From NCBI GenBank assembly GCA_964398215.1, contig CAYNNP010000161.1, positions 1 through 14,998 on the forward strand: a stretch of 14,998 bases of DNA. The letters are read 5' to 3'. Numbering within the stretch: position 1 is the first letter of the stretch; every line of letters starts with the position of its first letter. Both the position numbers and the translations under genes were made by a program. The DNA is from CAYNNP01 sp964398215. GTDB taxonomy: Bacteria; Planctomycetota; Planctomycetia; Pirellulales; Pirellulaceae. Shown here piece by piece: positions 5,687-13,138 of this stretch. A model generated the notes under the pieces. The model ran no database searches. It had not been told where the DNA came from and was given only the letters and a program-made list of their open reading frames with translations.

Positions 5687-6883
5687 CTATTCTTCTTCTT
5701 CTTCTTCTTCTTGAGCTGCTTTTACAGCAGCGGCTAGATTGCCACCCGACTTGACGACGAATCGGCCGTCTTCGGATTCGAACTCAGCGAAACGATCGTT
5801 CACGGAAACGACTTTCGCTTTGACCGTCCCGATCTCAAACTCATCGCCCTCACGGACTTTGATGACTTTGTCTCGAGTCTTTACGTGCAGCCAGGCGGTC
5901 CATTCATCACCACCTTGCAGCAGTGCGGTCAGGTCCGTTCGCGTAGCTTCGTCAAACGCAGGTGGTCTCTTTCTTTCTTCCTTAACTGGAGGTTCGACCA
6001 CACTGACCAACATCGTTTGTTCGGTCGATTTAGCTGGATAGCCTGTATCCATTGCCATCACGGTGACTTCTAGTTCGGTGGTTTCTTTACTGTCCACATA
6101 AAGCGTTCCAGATCTTTTGTCCAAGCGGACCGAACTGGGGACTTCACCCACAAGACTGTATGAAATCCGTTTCTCTTCAGGATCGGAAAAGGCCAAGCGA
6201 ATTGGAGTTCTCCGGCCAACAGTTGCTTCAACTCTTTTGGACCCAGTGAACTTGGGCGGTTGATTCGGTGGCGAAAAAAAGTTTCTGTTCAGAACTGGAT
6301 CTCGATAAGCCGCCAAGTTGGAATCGACGCGCCAAGAATTGTTGCCGGGATCGGCAGCGTCATCTGGAATGTCTTTGATCGCGGCGGCATCAATTGTCAT
6401 CAAGACACGAAAGCCTTCCTTCCGCAACGATTTTGTCAAATTGATATTGCGGATACGGTGCAGGTAATCCTTGGTGTAGAACGCGTGCAGAAGATTGACG
6501 ATTTCGGGCAGTCCTGCCTCGCCTTCGAGTTTGAATGCCATCGATTCATACAAATTGTCCATTGGCCGAGTGCTTATGAACCCGAGTTTCGGATTGTCCA
6601 AATCAGATTTCTTTGCAATCGACAGCAACCATTGTTGGTAAATACCACGCGAAACATTCTTGTTGCCCGGCAGCGATCGTTTACGGTACTCGCGATACTG
6701 CATGCTGGAAATCTCGCCTTCCATTTCTTCCAGTTGAAGTGTGCCGATCTCGGTTTTCAGTGAGTTAACCTTTGCAACTCGCGCATCAACCGCTGAACGG
6801 TACTTGCCGAACAACCAATTGCAGAGTGTTAGGCCGATCAGGCCAGCAACACCAATCGCTAAAATGCGTTCTCGTTGAGTCAT
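5687..6883 (-). CDS. PilO/GspM-like protein fused to an Ig-like domain and a PilP/GspC-like domain
   Basis: This 398-residue protein is anchored by one membrane helix at about 7-25. Residues 30-60 form a short coiled coil. About 80-170 resemble the ferredoxin-like domain of PilO/GspM (MAFKLEGEAGLPEIVNLLHA at 115-134, then a charged strand pair). About 208-297 look like a cadherin/Ig-type beta domain (SYSLVGEVPSSVRLDKRSGT, then LEVTVMAMDTGYP). About 317-380 resemble the PilP/GspC homology region (VIKVREGDEFEIGTVKAKVV). The chain ends in seven glutamates. PilP and GspC normally contact the secretin, so this one chain could link the inner-membrane platform to the channel. The ATG overlaps the PilM-PilN stop by 4 bases (ATGA), showing translational coupling. 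The PilO-like part is fairly secure; the two other domain calls rest on motif pattern only. Confidence 0.82.
   Translation of the reverse strand: MTQRERILAIGVAGLIGLTLCNWLFGKYRSAVDARVAKVNSLKTEIGTLQLEEMEGEISSMQYREYRKRSLPGNKNVSRGIYQQWLLSIAKKSDLDNPKLGFISTRPMDNLYESMAFKLEGEAGLPEIVNLLHAFYTKDYLHRIRNINLTKSLRKEGFRVLMTIDAAAIKDIPDDAADPGNNSWRVDSNLAAYRDPVLNRNFFSPPNQPPKFTGSKRVEATVGRRTPIRLAFSDPEEKRISYSLVGEVPSSVRLDKRSGTLYVDSKETTELEVTVMAMDTGYPAKSTEQTMLVSVVEPPVKEERKRPPAFDEATRTDLTALLQGGDEWTAWLHVKTRDKVIKVREGDEFEIGTVKAKVVSVNDRFAEFESEDGRFVVKSGGNLAAAVKAAQEEEEEEE
5690..5710 (-). repeat. (GAA)7 trinucleotide repeat encoding a terminal glutamate run
   Basis: Seven identical GAA codons lie directly before the stop of the PilO-like gene. 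All seven use the same codon, unlike the mixed GAA/GAG run in the gspJ-like gene, so this is a true microsatellite that could gain or lose units by slippage. Such changes would alter tail length without breaking the frame. Confidence 0.85.
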
Positions 6884-8448
6884 GATTGCGTCTCCTGATT
6901 TGCGTCGCCACTGTCCTGCACGCTGGCCCTCGTTTCCTCACGCTTGTCAGGCTCCTCCTCTTTCGATACTGGATCTGGTTCTTCGCTGGCAGATGTATTC
7001 GTAGCTCTCGGTCCAACCGCTCCATAGCGATTTGTTCGCACATACCCAGGTAATATTTTCACTTCTTCGTTCAGCGTCCAGCGATAGGGGCCAGACTTGC
7101 CATCCTGCGACGAACCATCACCAGTAACTTTGTGAAAATCGTCCGACAGTGACTCCTCGAATACTTGGATCACAGAAGGGTCCGTTACACCACCGGTGAT
7201 AGTGAGTGTCGCGCTGGAATCTCGTTCGTTATAAGCACCAATGATGGACTTCAAGATCAACTGATCCGAACCGGGCATCGATTCACTCATTCGGCGAAGC
7301 TCATTCAGCCAGTTGACGTCACCATCCAAGAACGTGTCCAGTGAATTTGTTTTGACACGAATCTCACCCAGCAGCTCAACTGGTTCGACCAGTTCTTTTT
7401 TCTCATCGGCCAGCGTCGCGATTTCGCTATCCAGTGCGCTAAGATTTCGGTAGGCAAAAAACGCCAGCAGCAAAGCCACCAAGGCTGGCACGCCAATCAA
7501 CAGAGCTTTCCGCAAAGTATCAGGTTTTTCTTCTGGGCGCTGGCGTGGATTCAAGAAATCCACCAGCAAATGTCCCGCCGTCTGATCGCCGCTCAGCAAG
7601 CCGACCAGTGGTGTAAAACGCCCCACATGTTCGGGCATCTTGTCTGCAACGGAACTGTCGACATCAACCAAATCAAAAGGGTTGACGACTTCGACGGAAC
7701 CACCAATCGCATTCTGGATCTTTTCGACTTCATCGCGGTGGACGGATTCTCGCCCCCAAACAATGACTTTGTCCGGTGAACTGCTGGCGCCACATGCGAC
7801 CAAACTACGTCGCAGTTCACCCGCCAATGCGTTTGATCTTGCTGCTGCGACTGACGGCATTCGAACTGTACGTACAAAGATCACCTTGCCGTCACGCACG
7901 ACAACAATCTCTGCATCATCGCTTAATTGATCTATCAAGACCGTTTCGCCAGCCGATGCTTTGACGTTGCCCTTGGTCAGATACAGAGCCGACGCTGCGA
8001 GCGGGCGAAGGGCAATGCGATTTACTTCCAGATCACCAGCTTCACAGACTTCGTGAATCTCACTCAGCTTTGCCGGGCCAACCGCCGCCGCAATCAATGA
8101 GGTTCCTGAATCGGATTTGTCGGTGACCAAAAAGTCAACCGTTGCGCTATCACCAGCCGAAGCGAAACTACGAATGGCTTGCAAGCGAACCATGTCAGGC
8201 AGATCCTCCGCCGGCACGGGCGGTAATTGCAAGTCACGTAGTTCTGCTTTGCCACGTCCAATCGCCACAAGCGTATCGGCGCCAGACAGGCCTCTTTCAA
8301 CGATTGCTTCACGCAACGTGTTCAGTACGTTTCCGTCTTGAATGGGAATCAGCGCCGCTTCGGTAACCGACATATTGGTTCCCGAGCACTGTGCACTGAC
8401 CAAACGGAGTTCCGATTCGTCCCAGTCGATTGCTATTTTTCTTACCAT
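6880..8448 (-). CDS. pilM: PilM-PilN fusion (GspL-like), cytoplasmic actin-like domain plus membrane anchor and periplasmic domain
   Basis: This 522-residue protein joins two pilus assembly parts. Residues 1-290 look like PilM, an actin-like ATP-binding fold: it starts MVRKIAIDWDESELRLV, with LQLPPVPAEDLPDMVRLQAI at 73-92 and a second subdomain from VLIDQLSDDAEIVVV at 170. Residues 296-304 (VDFLNPRQR) match the motif that opens PilN. A membrane helix follows at about 313-332, then a coiled coil and a ferredoxin-like periplasmic domain to about 465. The last 40 residues are acidic and low in complexity. The same order of parts occurs in GspL of type II systems. PilM binds the cytoplasmic side of the platform and ATPase, and PilN pairs with PilO, the next gene, with which it overlaps by ATGA. 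There is no Shine-Dalgarno site just before the ATG; one lies 28 bases upstream, in front of a mini-ORF. Confidence 0.9.
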   Translation of the reverse strand: MVRKIAIDWDESELRLVSAQCSGTNMSVTEAALIPIQDGNVLNTLREAIVERGLSGADTLVAIGRGKAELRDLQLPPVPAEDLPDMVRLQAIRSFASAGDSATVDFLVTDKSDSGTSLIAAAVGPAKLSEIHEVCEAGDLEVNRIALRPLAASALYLTKGNVKASAGETVLIDQLSDDAEIVVVRDGKVIFVRTVRMPSVAAARSNALAGELRRSLVACGASSSPDKVIVWGRESVHRDEVEKIQNAIGGSVEVVNPFDLVDVDSSVADKMPEHVGRFTPLVGLLSGDQTAGHLLVDFLNPRQRPEEKPDTLRKALLIGVPALVALLLAFFAYRNLSALDSEIATLADEKKELVEPVELLGEIRVKTNSLDTFLDGDVNWLNELRRMSESMPGSDQLILKSIIGAYNERDSSATLTITGGVTDPSVIQVFEESLSDDFHKVTGDGSSQDGKSGPYRWTLNEEVKILPGYVRTNRYGAVGPRATNTSASEEPDPVSKEEEPDKREETRASVQDSGDANQETQS

Positions 8449-8468
8449 GGCATTATCTTAGTTAACAT
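8442..8468 (-). CDS. Possible leader mini-ORF, stop overlapping the pilMN start
   Basis: An eight-codon ORF (MLTKIMPW) begins with ATG at 8468. It has a good Shine-Dalgarno site, GAGG at 8477-8480, 8 bases upstream. Its TAA stop at 8442-8444 lies just inside the pilMN coding start (ATGGTAA). The pilMN ATG has no Shine-Dalgarno site of its own, so ribosomes finishing the mini-ORF could restart there. The layout is directly visible; translation of the peptide is inference. The sequence could instead be an ordinary but distant ribosome site. Confidence 0.35.
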   Translation of the reverse strand: MLTKIMPW

Positions 8469-8505
8469 CTTTGGATCCTCTTATGCGATTTGGTTCAGGA
8501 ATTGA

Positions 8506-10188
8506 TCAATTCGCATTTCCACTGCCAGTCGCACTCTCGTTTAGGTTGTTTATCCCCAGCACCGACATGTCAAACCCGCGGCCCAGGTGACTTAGGTCTC
8601 GCCAAGAGATGATTTTTGGATTCACTGTGGTCGCATCAATGATGTATTCACTGCGATGCGAGGCCCCCGATTTTTCGTGGTATCCAATGATTTGAGCACG
8701 AAAGACATCGCCGCCGCTGGTCACCAACGGCATCAGTTGTCGCATCTGATCAATCGAGATGTAGCCTTCGGTTAGAGGCCACGTCTCGAATAAGAAATTC
8801 TCGTTGTCGCCTGCCGATTGTCGGGCCGTCAACATTTCTTCGATTTGCTCGTCTTCCAAGATCCCCATTCCGTACAGCAATTCAGCGGGACATTCCATCA
8901 AATTGATACGACCGGGCAACGTGTCGATATCTTGAGTGCTCAGGTTGTCCATCAGAATCGGCATGTAGATCGTCATCGCGAGCGGGTCGTCAGGAAACGG
9001 CGATTCAAAGACACGGGCATTCGCGCCCTCGCCAAGTGTTACTGTTGAACCGACCAAATCCAGAATTTGATTCAGTTGAACATTTCCACCAGCACTGAGG
9101 TCCACCGAAAACGATTCTAGCAATCCAGGCCCCCAGACCCCTCCCGACGTTACGTTGTTTTGATTTTGCTGTGTGTTCCCGCCTGCCGCTGCAGCCACCG
9201 ATGCACTGGGCTGCCCCGACATTCGAAAGGCAACAATGTAACTGGCGTACAAATCGTTATCCAAGATCAAGAGCTGTTCGTACAGAGTTTCCAGGTCGTC
9301 AAGGTTGACGTTGACGCGAAGCTCTCCATCACGAGTCTTATTTGCTTCTGCGCCGTGGACGGTAAGGTAGGCCGCCCAGCCCAACGCGCCTGGTGTATCA
9401 ACCGTCACGTTGAATCGCTGTTGTTCATCAGCGTCCAAGAAGCCGTTGCGATTCGAATCGGCCCCGAACAACAGGGTGGGTGTGACTCCTTGTACCAACA
9501 GCAGTTCTTCGACGGAAAGCAATGGGCCATTTTTAATCTTGATTGGAGATGGCAGGAGTTCGTACTCCAGCGTCTCCGCACCACCGGGCTCGCGAATCTC
9601 GTCGTCTTCATCCAAGAAATCCATGATCGCATTGGCAATCTCCAAAGTCATTCCAGGTAATGACAATAGCATTTGGATCGCGATACTCTCGGGTACAGTC
9701 TCATCGGTCACTTCTTCGTCGGCGATGTCACCACCCAAAAGCGACGCAGCTGCGGCAATGCCCGAGTAATTCTCTTCAAGAACAGGCAGGGCGTTGATGT
9801 TCATGCGAGCAGATTCGTTTTGCAATCCATATCGAATTCCACCAAATGATCCATTGTCGCCAAGGTTGGGCGCCATGACTGCGAAGTTGCACACGCCAAT
9901 ACCATCGGCACTCTGCGCGACCGGTATGCCGCGAAAGGCTTGTGGGTTGTTAAAGACTCCGCCTACTTCCAACCTTGAATTGGGCGGCTGAGCTAGCATC
10001 AAACGAACGAGTTCCGCACCCGATTCGCCAGCCACGCGAGCCTGCACAATGTCATTTGATAAATACGAAGCATCGTCATAGGCAATCATCAAATCGGTGA
10101 ATGCGTAAACGCTTAGCGTAGCAATCACAATGACTACCAAGACTAAGACGATGAACAGACCTTTACGTTTCTTTCTCGGTTTTTGCAT
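8506..10188 (-). CDS. gspK: GspK-like minor pseudopilin, enlarged
   Basis: This 560-residue protein matches GspK, the tip subunit of the type II pseudopilus. The N-terminus KKRKG then LFIVLVLVVIVIATLS is a short prepilin leader with cleavage after Gly10. The mature position 5 is Leu and not Glu, as expected for GspK. Residues 125-134 (SARMNINALP) and 189-208 (MDFLDEDDEIREPGGAETLE) are family-typical, as is LLSVEELLLVQGVTP at 223-237. Two helix-hairpin-helix-like parts appear, near 167-198 and 427-456. Residues 244-255 (DSNRNGFLDADE) form an EF-hand-type calcium loop; GspK is known to bind calcium. The protein is much longer than the usual 320 or so residues because of insertions in the middle and a C-terminal extension. 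It starts 3 bases after the GspJ stop. Confidence 0.88.
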   Translation of the reverse strand: MQKPRKKRKGLFIVLVLVVIVIATLSVYAFTDLMIAYDDASYLSNDIVQARVAGESGAELVRLMLAQPPNSRLEVGGVFNNPQAFRGIPVAQSADGIGVCNFAVMAPNLGDNGSFGGIRYGLQNESARMNINALPVLEENYSGIAAAASLLGGDIADEEVTDETVPESIAIQMLLSLPGMTLEIANAIMDFLDEDDEIREPGGAETLEYELLPSPIKIKNGPLLSVEELLLVQGVTPTLLFGADSNRNGFLDADEQQRFNVTVDTPGALGWAAYLTVHGAEANKTRDGELRVNVNLDDLETLYEQLLILDNDLYASYIVAFRMSGQPSASVAAAAGGNTQQNQNNVTSGGVWGPGLLESFSVDLSAGGNVQLNQILDLVGSTVTLGEGANARVFESPFPDDPLAMTIYMPILMDNLSTQDIDTLPGRINLMECPAELLYGMGILEDEQIEEMLTARQSAGDNENFLFETWPLTEGYISIDQMRQLMPLVTSGGDVFRAQIIGYHEKSGASHRSEYIIDATTVNPKIISWRDLSHLGRGFDMSVLGINNLNESATGSGNAN

Positions 10189-10191
10189 CTA

Positions 10192-11205
10192 TCAAATTCC
10201 CGCTGCCGATAGGTCTTCTTCTTCCTCTTCCTCTTCTTCCTCGATGACTCTCGCCAGAGGAATCCGAATGATATGCGTAAACACACGCAAATTTGGCTGT
10301 TCCGTTGAAGCACTGGATTGGTCAGCTTTAATGTCTGCCATTGTCAACTGGACTTTGATTGCGAATGGCAATTCGCCGATTTCATCGCTGTTCCATTCCA
10401 GCAACCAAGTCACACCATCCCAATAAGAAAACTCCAGGGCGACTACCTCAGGTGCGACGACATCACCGGTCTGGTTTAGCAAATTGAAGTTTCCGTTTTC
10501 CAATGCGAAGGTTGTTGCAGCTCGGTCCAGTGAACGCCGCACCAGCCCACCCGTATCGGACAACGAATTAGTGTCGTTTGCTAGTTCGTCTTCGACGCCA
10601 CCGCCGACTTGCTGCACATAGTAGGAAACCGTCTTAATATCGCTGGGGAAGTCTTGGATGGTCGTGTTCGTGTCTTCGTTGATCAACACAAAGTGCTCTT
10701 CCAAGCGCGGCAAGCGGCTCACGTCGACTTGGATTTGATATTGGTTCCCAATCAAACCTGGTTCGCTCAAAGTCGCGATCCCACTGTCTAATTCTGGAGC
10801 CTCGATCTCTTCTTCATCCTCAGCTTCGCCCAGATCTTCATCAGGCAAATCGCCAGCGCCTCCACCGCCGTCTCCGTCTCCGCCACCACCACCTCCGCCG
10901 CCAGCAGCTGATGCCAGGGCACCTCCGTTCGCAGCAAGAATGGCTTCCAGCGCTTCCATGTCGGCTGGCTCTCCGTGGATCGTCGCACGAAGGTCGTCTT
11001 CGATCATTTGTAAAATCGCAGATGCCAGCATCGTTTGACGAATGTCCAGATCGCTTGAATCCATTTCCTGAGTGTAGAATTCAAAAACGGACCCAACCAA
11101 CGCCATCAAAATAACGGAAAGCGATAGGGTCAGCAGGACTTCTAAAAGCGTGAAGCCGGAACGGCGGCTTCTAATGTGCTCGCCTTGGTAATGATCACTG
11201 GGCAT
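10192..11205 (-). CDS. gspJ: GspJ-like minor pseudopilin with Gly-rich loop and glutamate tail
   Basis: This 337-residue protein has a prepilin leader: cleavage is expected after Gly17, giving mature FTLLEVLLTLSLSVILMAL with Glu at position 5. The order in the operon, the central part (DIKTVSYYVQQVGGG at 189-203) and the C-terminal part (VVALEFSYWDGVTWLLEWNS at 254-273) fit GspJ. Residues 102-117 are almost all glycine with two aspartates, followed by an acidic stretch to about 139. Together they form an inserted flexible loop not usual for GspJ. Nine glutamates and an aspartate occur at 322-331. The ATG at 11205 was chosen because GGGGAG lies 8 bases upstream; a TTG at 11271 would add 22 residues. 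It overlaps the end of the GspI gene by 11 bases. Confidence 0.87.
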   Translation of the reverse strand: MPSDHYQGEHIRSRRSGFTLLEVLLTLSLSVILMALVGSVFEFYTQEMDSSDLDIRQTMLASAILQMIEDDLRATIHGEPADMEALEAILAANGGALASAAGGGGGGGGDGDGGGGAGDLPDEDLGEAEDEEEIEAPELDSGIATLSEPGLIGNQYQIQVDVSRLPRLEEHFVLINEDTNTTIQDFPSDIKTVSYYVQQVGGGVEDELANDTNSLSDTGGLVRRSLDRAATTFALENGNFNLLNQTGDVVAPEVVALEFSYWDGVTWLLEWNSDEIGELPFAIKVQLTMADIKADQSSASTEQPNLRVFTHIIRIPLARVIEEEEEEEEEDLSAAGI

Positions 11206-11686
11206 CTTCTGTCTCCCCGCGCGCTTCTGCTTTAGCGAACTCTTCTTCGGCTTCTGCTTCGGCCAAACCAATCGCTGGATCGATCATCCAACGCGTCAGT
11301 TGGTATTTTCCCAATGCCTGCGCGCTGCCGTTAGCTGTTGCTTGAACTGTAACCGTGATTGTTAATAGGCCTTGCATCATCTGTCCTGTTTGGACATCAA
11401 CGGAGTACTCAAATGCCAATTTCGAAGATGAATCGAATGATTCGACCGGTGCACTAACAATCGGAGTGGGAGTTTGGTTCATCGCTGCGTTAAGCAGTAC
11501 TTCGCTCATTTTGGCCTGGGCAACCACCCGGGTCATTGCCAGCACACGAGCTTCTTGTGCAGCATCCAATCCCGTTGTCGCAATCTGCCCCAAGGCCGCC
11601 AGGGCGCCGCCTAAAATTGCGATCGCAAGCAGGATTTCTAAAAGAGAAAATCCGAAGCGAGAACAGCGCTGAGTTACCTTTCTCAT
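11195..11686 (-). CDS. gspI: GspI-like minor pseudopilin
   Basis: This 163-residue protein has a 12-residue prepilin leader, MRKVTQRCSRFG, cut before FSLLEILLAIAILGGALAAL with Glu at mature position 5. The part QEARVLAMTRVVAQAKMSEV (39-58) is typical of GspI, where a helix runs through repeated Ala and ends in a conserved (A/M)SE(V/L). GspI pairs with GspJ and GspK at the pseudopilus tip. It is a little longer than the usual 120-130 residues; the excess is an acidic, Ala/Glu-rich tail from about residue 141. The start overlaps the stop of the GspH gene as ATGA, so translation is coupled. Confidence 0.86.
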   Translation of the reverse strand: MRKVTQRCSRFGFSLLEILLAIAILGGALAALGQIATTGLDAAQEARVLAMTRVVAQAKMSEVLLNAAMNQTPTPIVSAPVESFDSSSKLAFEYSVDVQTGQMMQGLLTITVTVQATANGSAQALGKYQLTRWMIDPAIGLAEAEAEEEFAKAEARGETEDAQ

Positions 11687-12438
11687 TCCGTCAGCTCCAG
11701 TTTTTGTATGGTCACGTCGCCTGTAATGCCGCGAATACGTATTCCAACTCTACCCTGTGTCTCGTGCTTTAAAATCACAACGCCCGTGCTGGTGACACCG
11801 TCGGGGTAAAACAAAACCGGTCGGCTCCAGCCTTCACCTTGGAGTGAGATCGACGATTGTTCAATTTGCATTCCGCGTGCGGCAGATACAACTGACACGG
11901 ATTCGACCACCACTCCTTCAGGCAATTCGAGCGGATCGGATTGTTCTTCGCTGGCCTGATCTGCGGGGACTGTCGTCACCGGGGCAGCTTGTTCGGCTCC
12001 CTGTAGCATGGCTGACTGGCTGCCAGTTTGATCAAGTGCTTCTACTGAATCTTGAATCTGAAAGAACGGGCGAATGCGAAGCTGGTTACCGCCAATCATC
12101 CCTTCCAAGATCATCACACGTCCTTCGCGCATCGCGCGGACGCGGAGCCGGGTCATGTCGGCACGAAGCTGTTTCGCAGCACCATCGATTCGAAAGTCGC
12201 CTAGCATGTTTCCGATTTGCGGAAGCGCTATCGCAGACAACGCAGCCAAGATCGCGATCGCCAACAACACTTCCAACAGTGTGAATGCGAGTTTGGATCT
12301 CGGAGAGTTTCGTTTCTTGGTAAGCACGATTTTAGTCTTGGATAGATCGCGAGTCGGTCTGCAAACCTTGGAGGCACATTCCCCCGTGCTCTTCCGCCGC
12401 GCCAAGGCTAGTCTGTAACGAAAAACGGACGCTAACAT
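11683..12438 (-). CDS. gspH: GspH-like minor pseudopilin
   Basis: This 251-residue protein carries the prepilin segment FTLLEVLLAIAILAALSAIA at 52-71 with Glu at mature position 5. The position matches gspH in the G-H-I-J-K order. Residues 79-106 (LGDFRIDGAAKQLRADMTRL then RVRAMREGR) are typical of GspH/FimT. The middle (about 130-172) is low in complexity and rich in Gln, Ala and Glu. The residue before the cleavage site is Ala51, where most prepilins have Gly. From the ATG at 12438 the leader would be 51 residues, unusually long. A GTG at 12327 would give a normal 14-residue leader, but neither start has a Shine-Dalgarno site. The ATG is kept because it lies closest to the GspG stop (36 bases). 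It overlaps gspI as ATGA. Confidence 0.83.
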   Translation of the reverse strand: MLASVFRYRLALARRKSTGECASKVCRPTRDLSKTKIVLTKKRNSPRSKLAFTLLEVLLAIAILAALSAIALPQIGNMLGDFRIDGAAKQLRADMTRLRVRAMREGRVMILEGMIGGNQLRIRPFFQIQDSVEALDQTGSQSAMLQGAEQAAPVTTVPADQASEEQSDPLELPEGVVVESVSVVSAARGMQIEQSSISLQGEGWSRPVLFYPDGVTSTGVVILKHETQGRVGIRIRGITGDVTIQKLELTE

Positions 12439-12474
12439 TTAGTCAGCGTCAGTTCTTCATGGCTATTCAGATGA

Positions 12475-12906
12475 TTACTTTCCAGTGATCTTGATGTCAT
12501 CATCTGTGTTTGTTTGTCCATCAAGGCCACCGCTGGTGATCTCGAATGTGTTACCGTTGACGCTGAACACCAGATCTTTTCCCCAGGCATCCTGAGGAAT
12601 TTCCTCGATCAGTGCCCCAGCCCAAGTTGCTTTCTGAGCGGCATCGTTGGGGCCGTCGATCAAGGACTGGAGGTTTTCCGGCAAAGAACCTGTTTTGATC
12701 TTATACATCTGGACATTCCGTTTCAGTCCATCAAGCATGATTCTAGTTGCATCCGCTCGTGCACCTTCACCGACGTTGGCAAACTGAGTGATCACGATGC
12801 CACCCAAAACGACGAGGATCGCAAGCACCAACAACAGTTCCAATAGTGTGAAGCCGCGGCGACGAGAATTTGAGCGAGTTGGACGTTTTCTATTGGTTTG
12901 TGTCAT
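12475..12906 (-). CDS. gspG: GspG major pseudopilin
   Basis: This 143-residue protein is the main subunit of the type II pseudopilus. The basic leader of 18 residues ends SRRRG and is cut before FTLLELLLVLAILVVLGGIV, with Glu at mature position 5. The rest is typical of GspG: RIMLDGLKRNVQMYKIKTGS at 55-74, LPENLQSLI at 75-83, a DAWGKDLVF segment near 106-114, and the calcium-site end FEITSGGLDGQTNTDDDIKI at 121-140. Leader plus mature length match the family. It is the first gene of the seven-gene minus-strand operon, so its upstream region should hold the promoter. There is no Shine-Dalgarno site before the ATG; a T-rich stretch lies there instead. Confidence 0.95.
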   Translation of the reverse strand: MTQTNRKRPTRSNSRRRGFTLLELLLVLAILVVLGGIVITQFANVGEGARADATRIMLDGLKRNVQMYKIKTGSLPENLQSLIDGPNDAAQKATWAGALIEEIPQDAWGKDLVFSVNGNTFEITSGGLDGQTNTDDDIKITGK

Positions 12907-12942
12907 TTTGTATTCAGAAAAATTGAAGTCGAGGTTGAACCA

Positions 12943-12975
12943 TCTTATTTATTATTAACCGTTCGGCTTTGGCAA
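12943..12975 (-). promoter_or_regulatory. Possible promoter of the gsp operon
   Basis: Reading toward gspG, TTGCCA (12970-12975) is followed after about 15-18 bases by an A/T-rich stretch containing TAATAA and TAAATA. This is the best -35/-10-like pair in front of the operon and lies about 40-70 bases before the gspG ATG. The -10 match is poor, so this is a suggestion only. Confidence 0.3.
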
Positions 12976-13138
12976 GGTTTCGTTAACAAATTGGCGGGCT
13001 GATTCAACGAGAATGTCCAGTCATGCCGAAAAATCCTGAATCCAACTGTGTTACCCTTGCTGGCACTGCAAAGTTACGGTAGGCCCTTAAAGCAGTGTTC
13101 GCTTTTCCTGTCCCTGACGCCAAGCTCCTTGAATGGGG

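Noticed and set aside
13060..13085. Sigma-54 promoter around TGGCAC upstream of the plus-strand gene
   Set aside because: TGGCAC is present near 13060, but the TTGC/TGCA element is missing at the required spacing.
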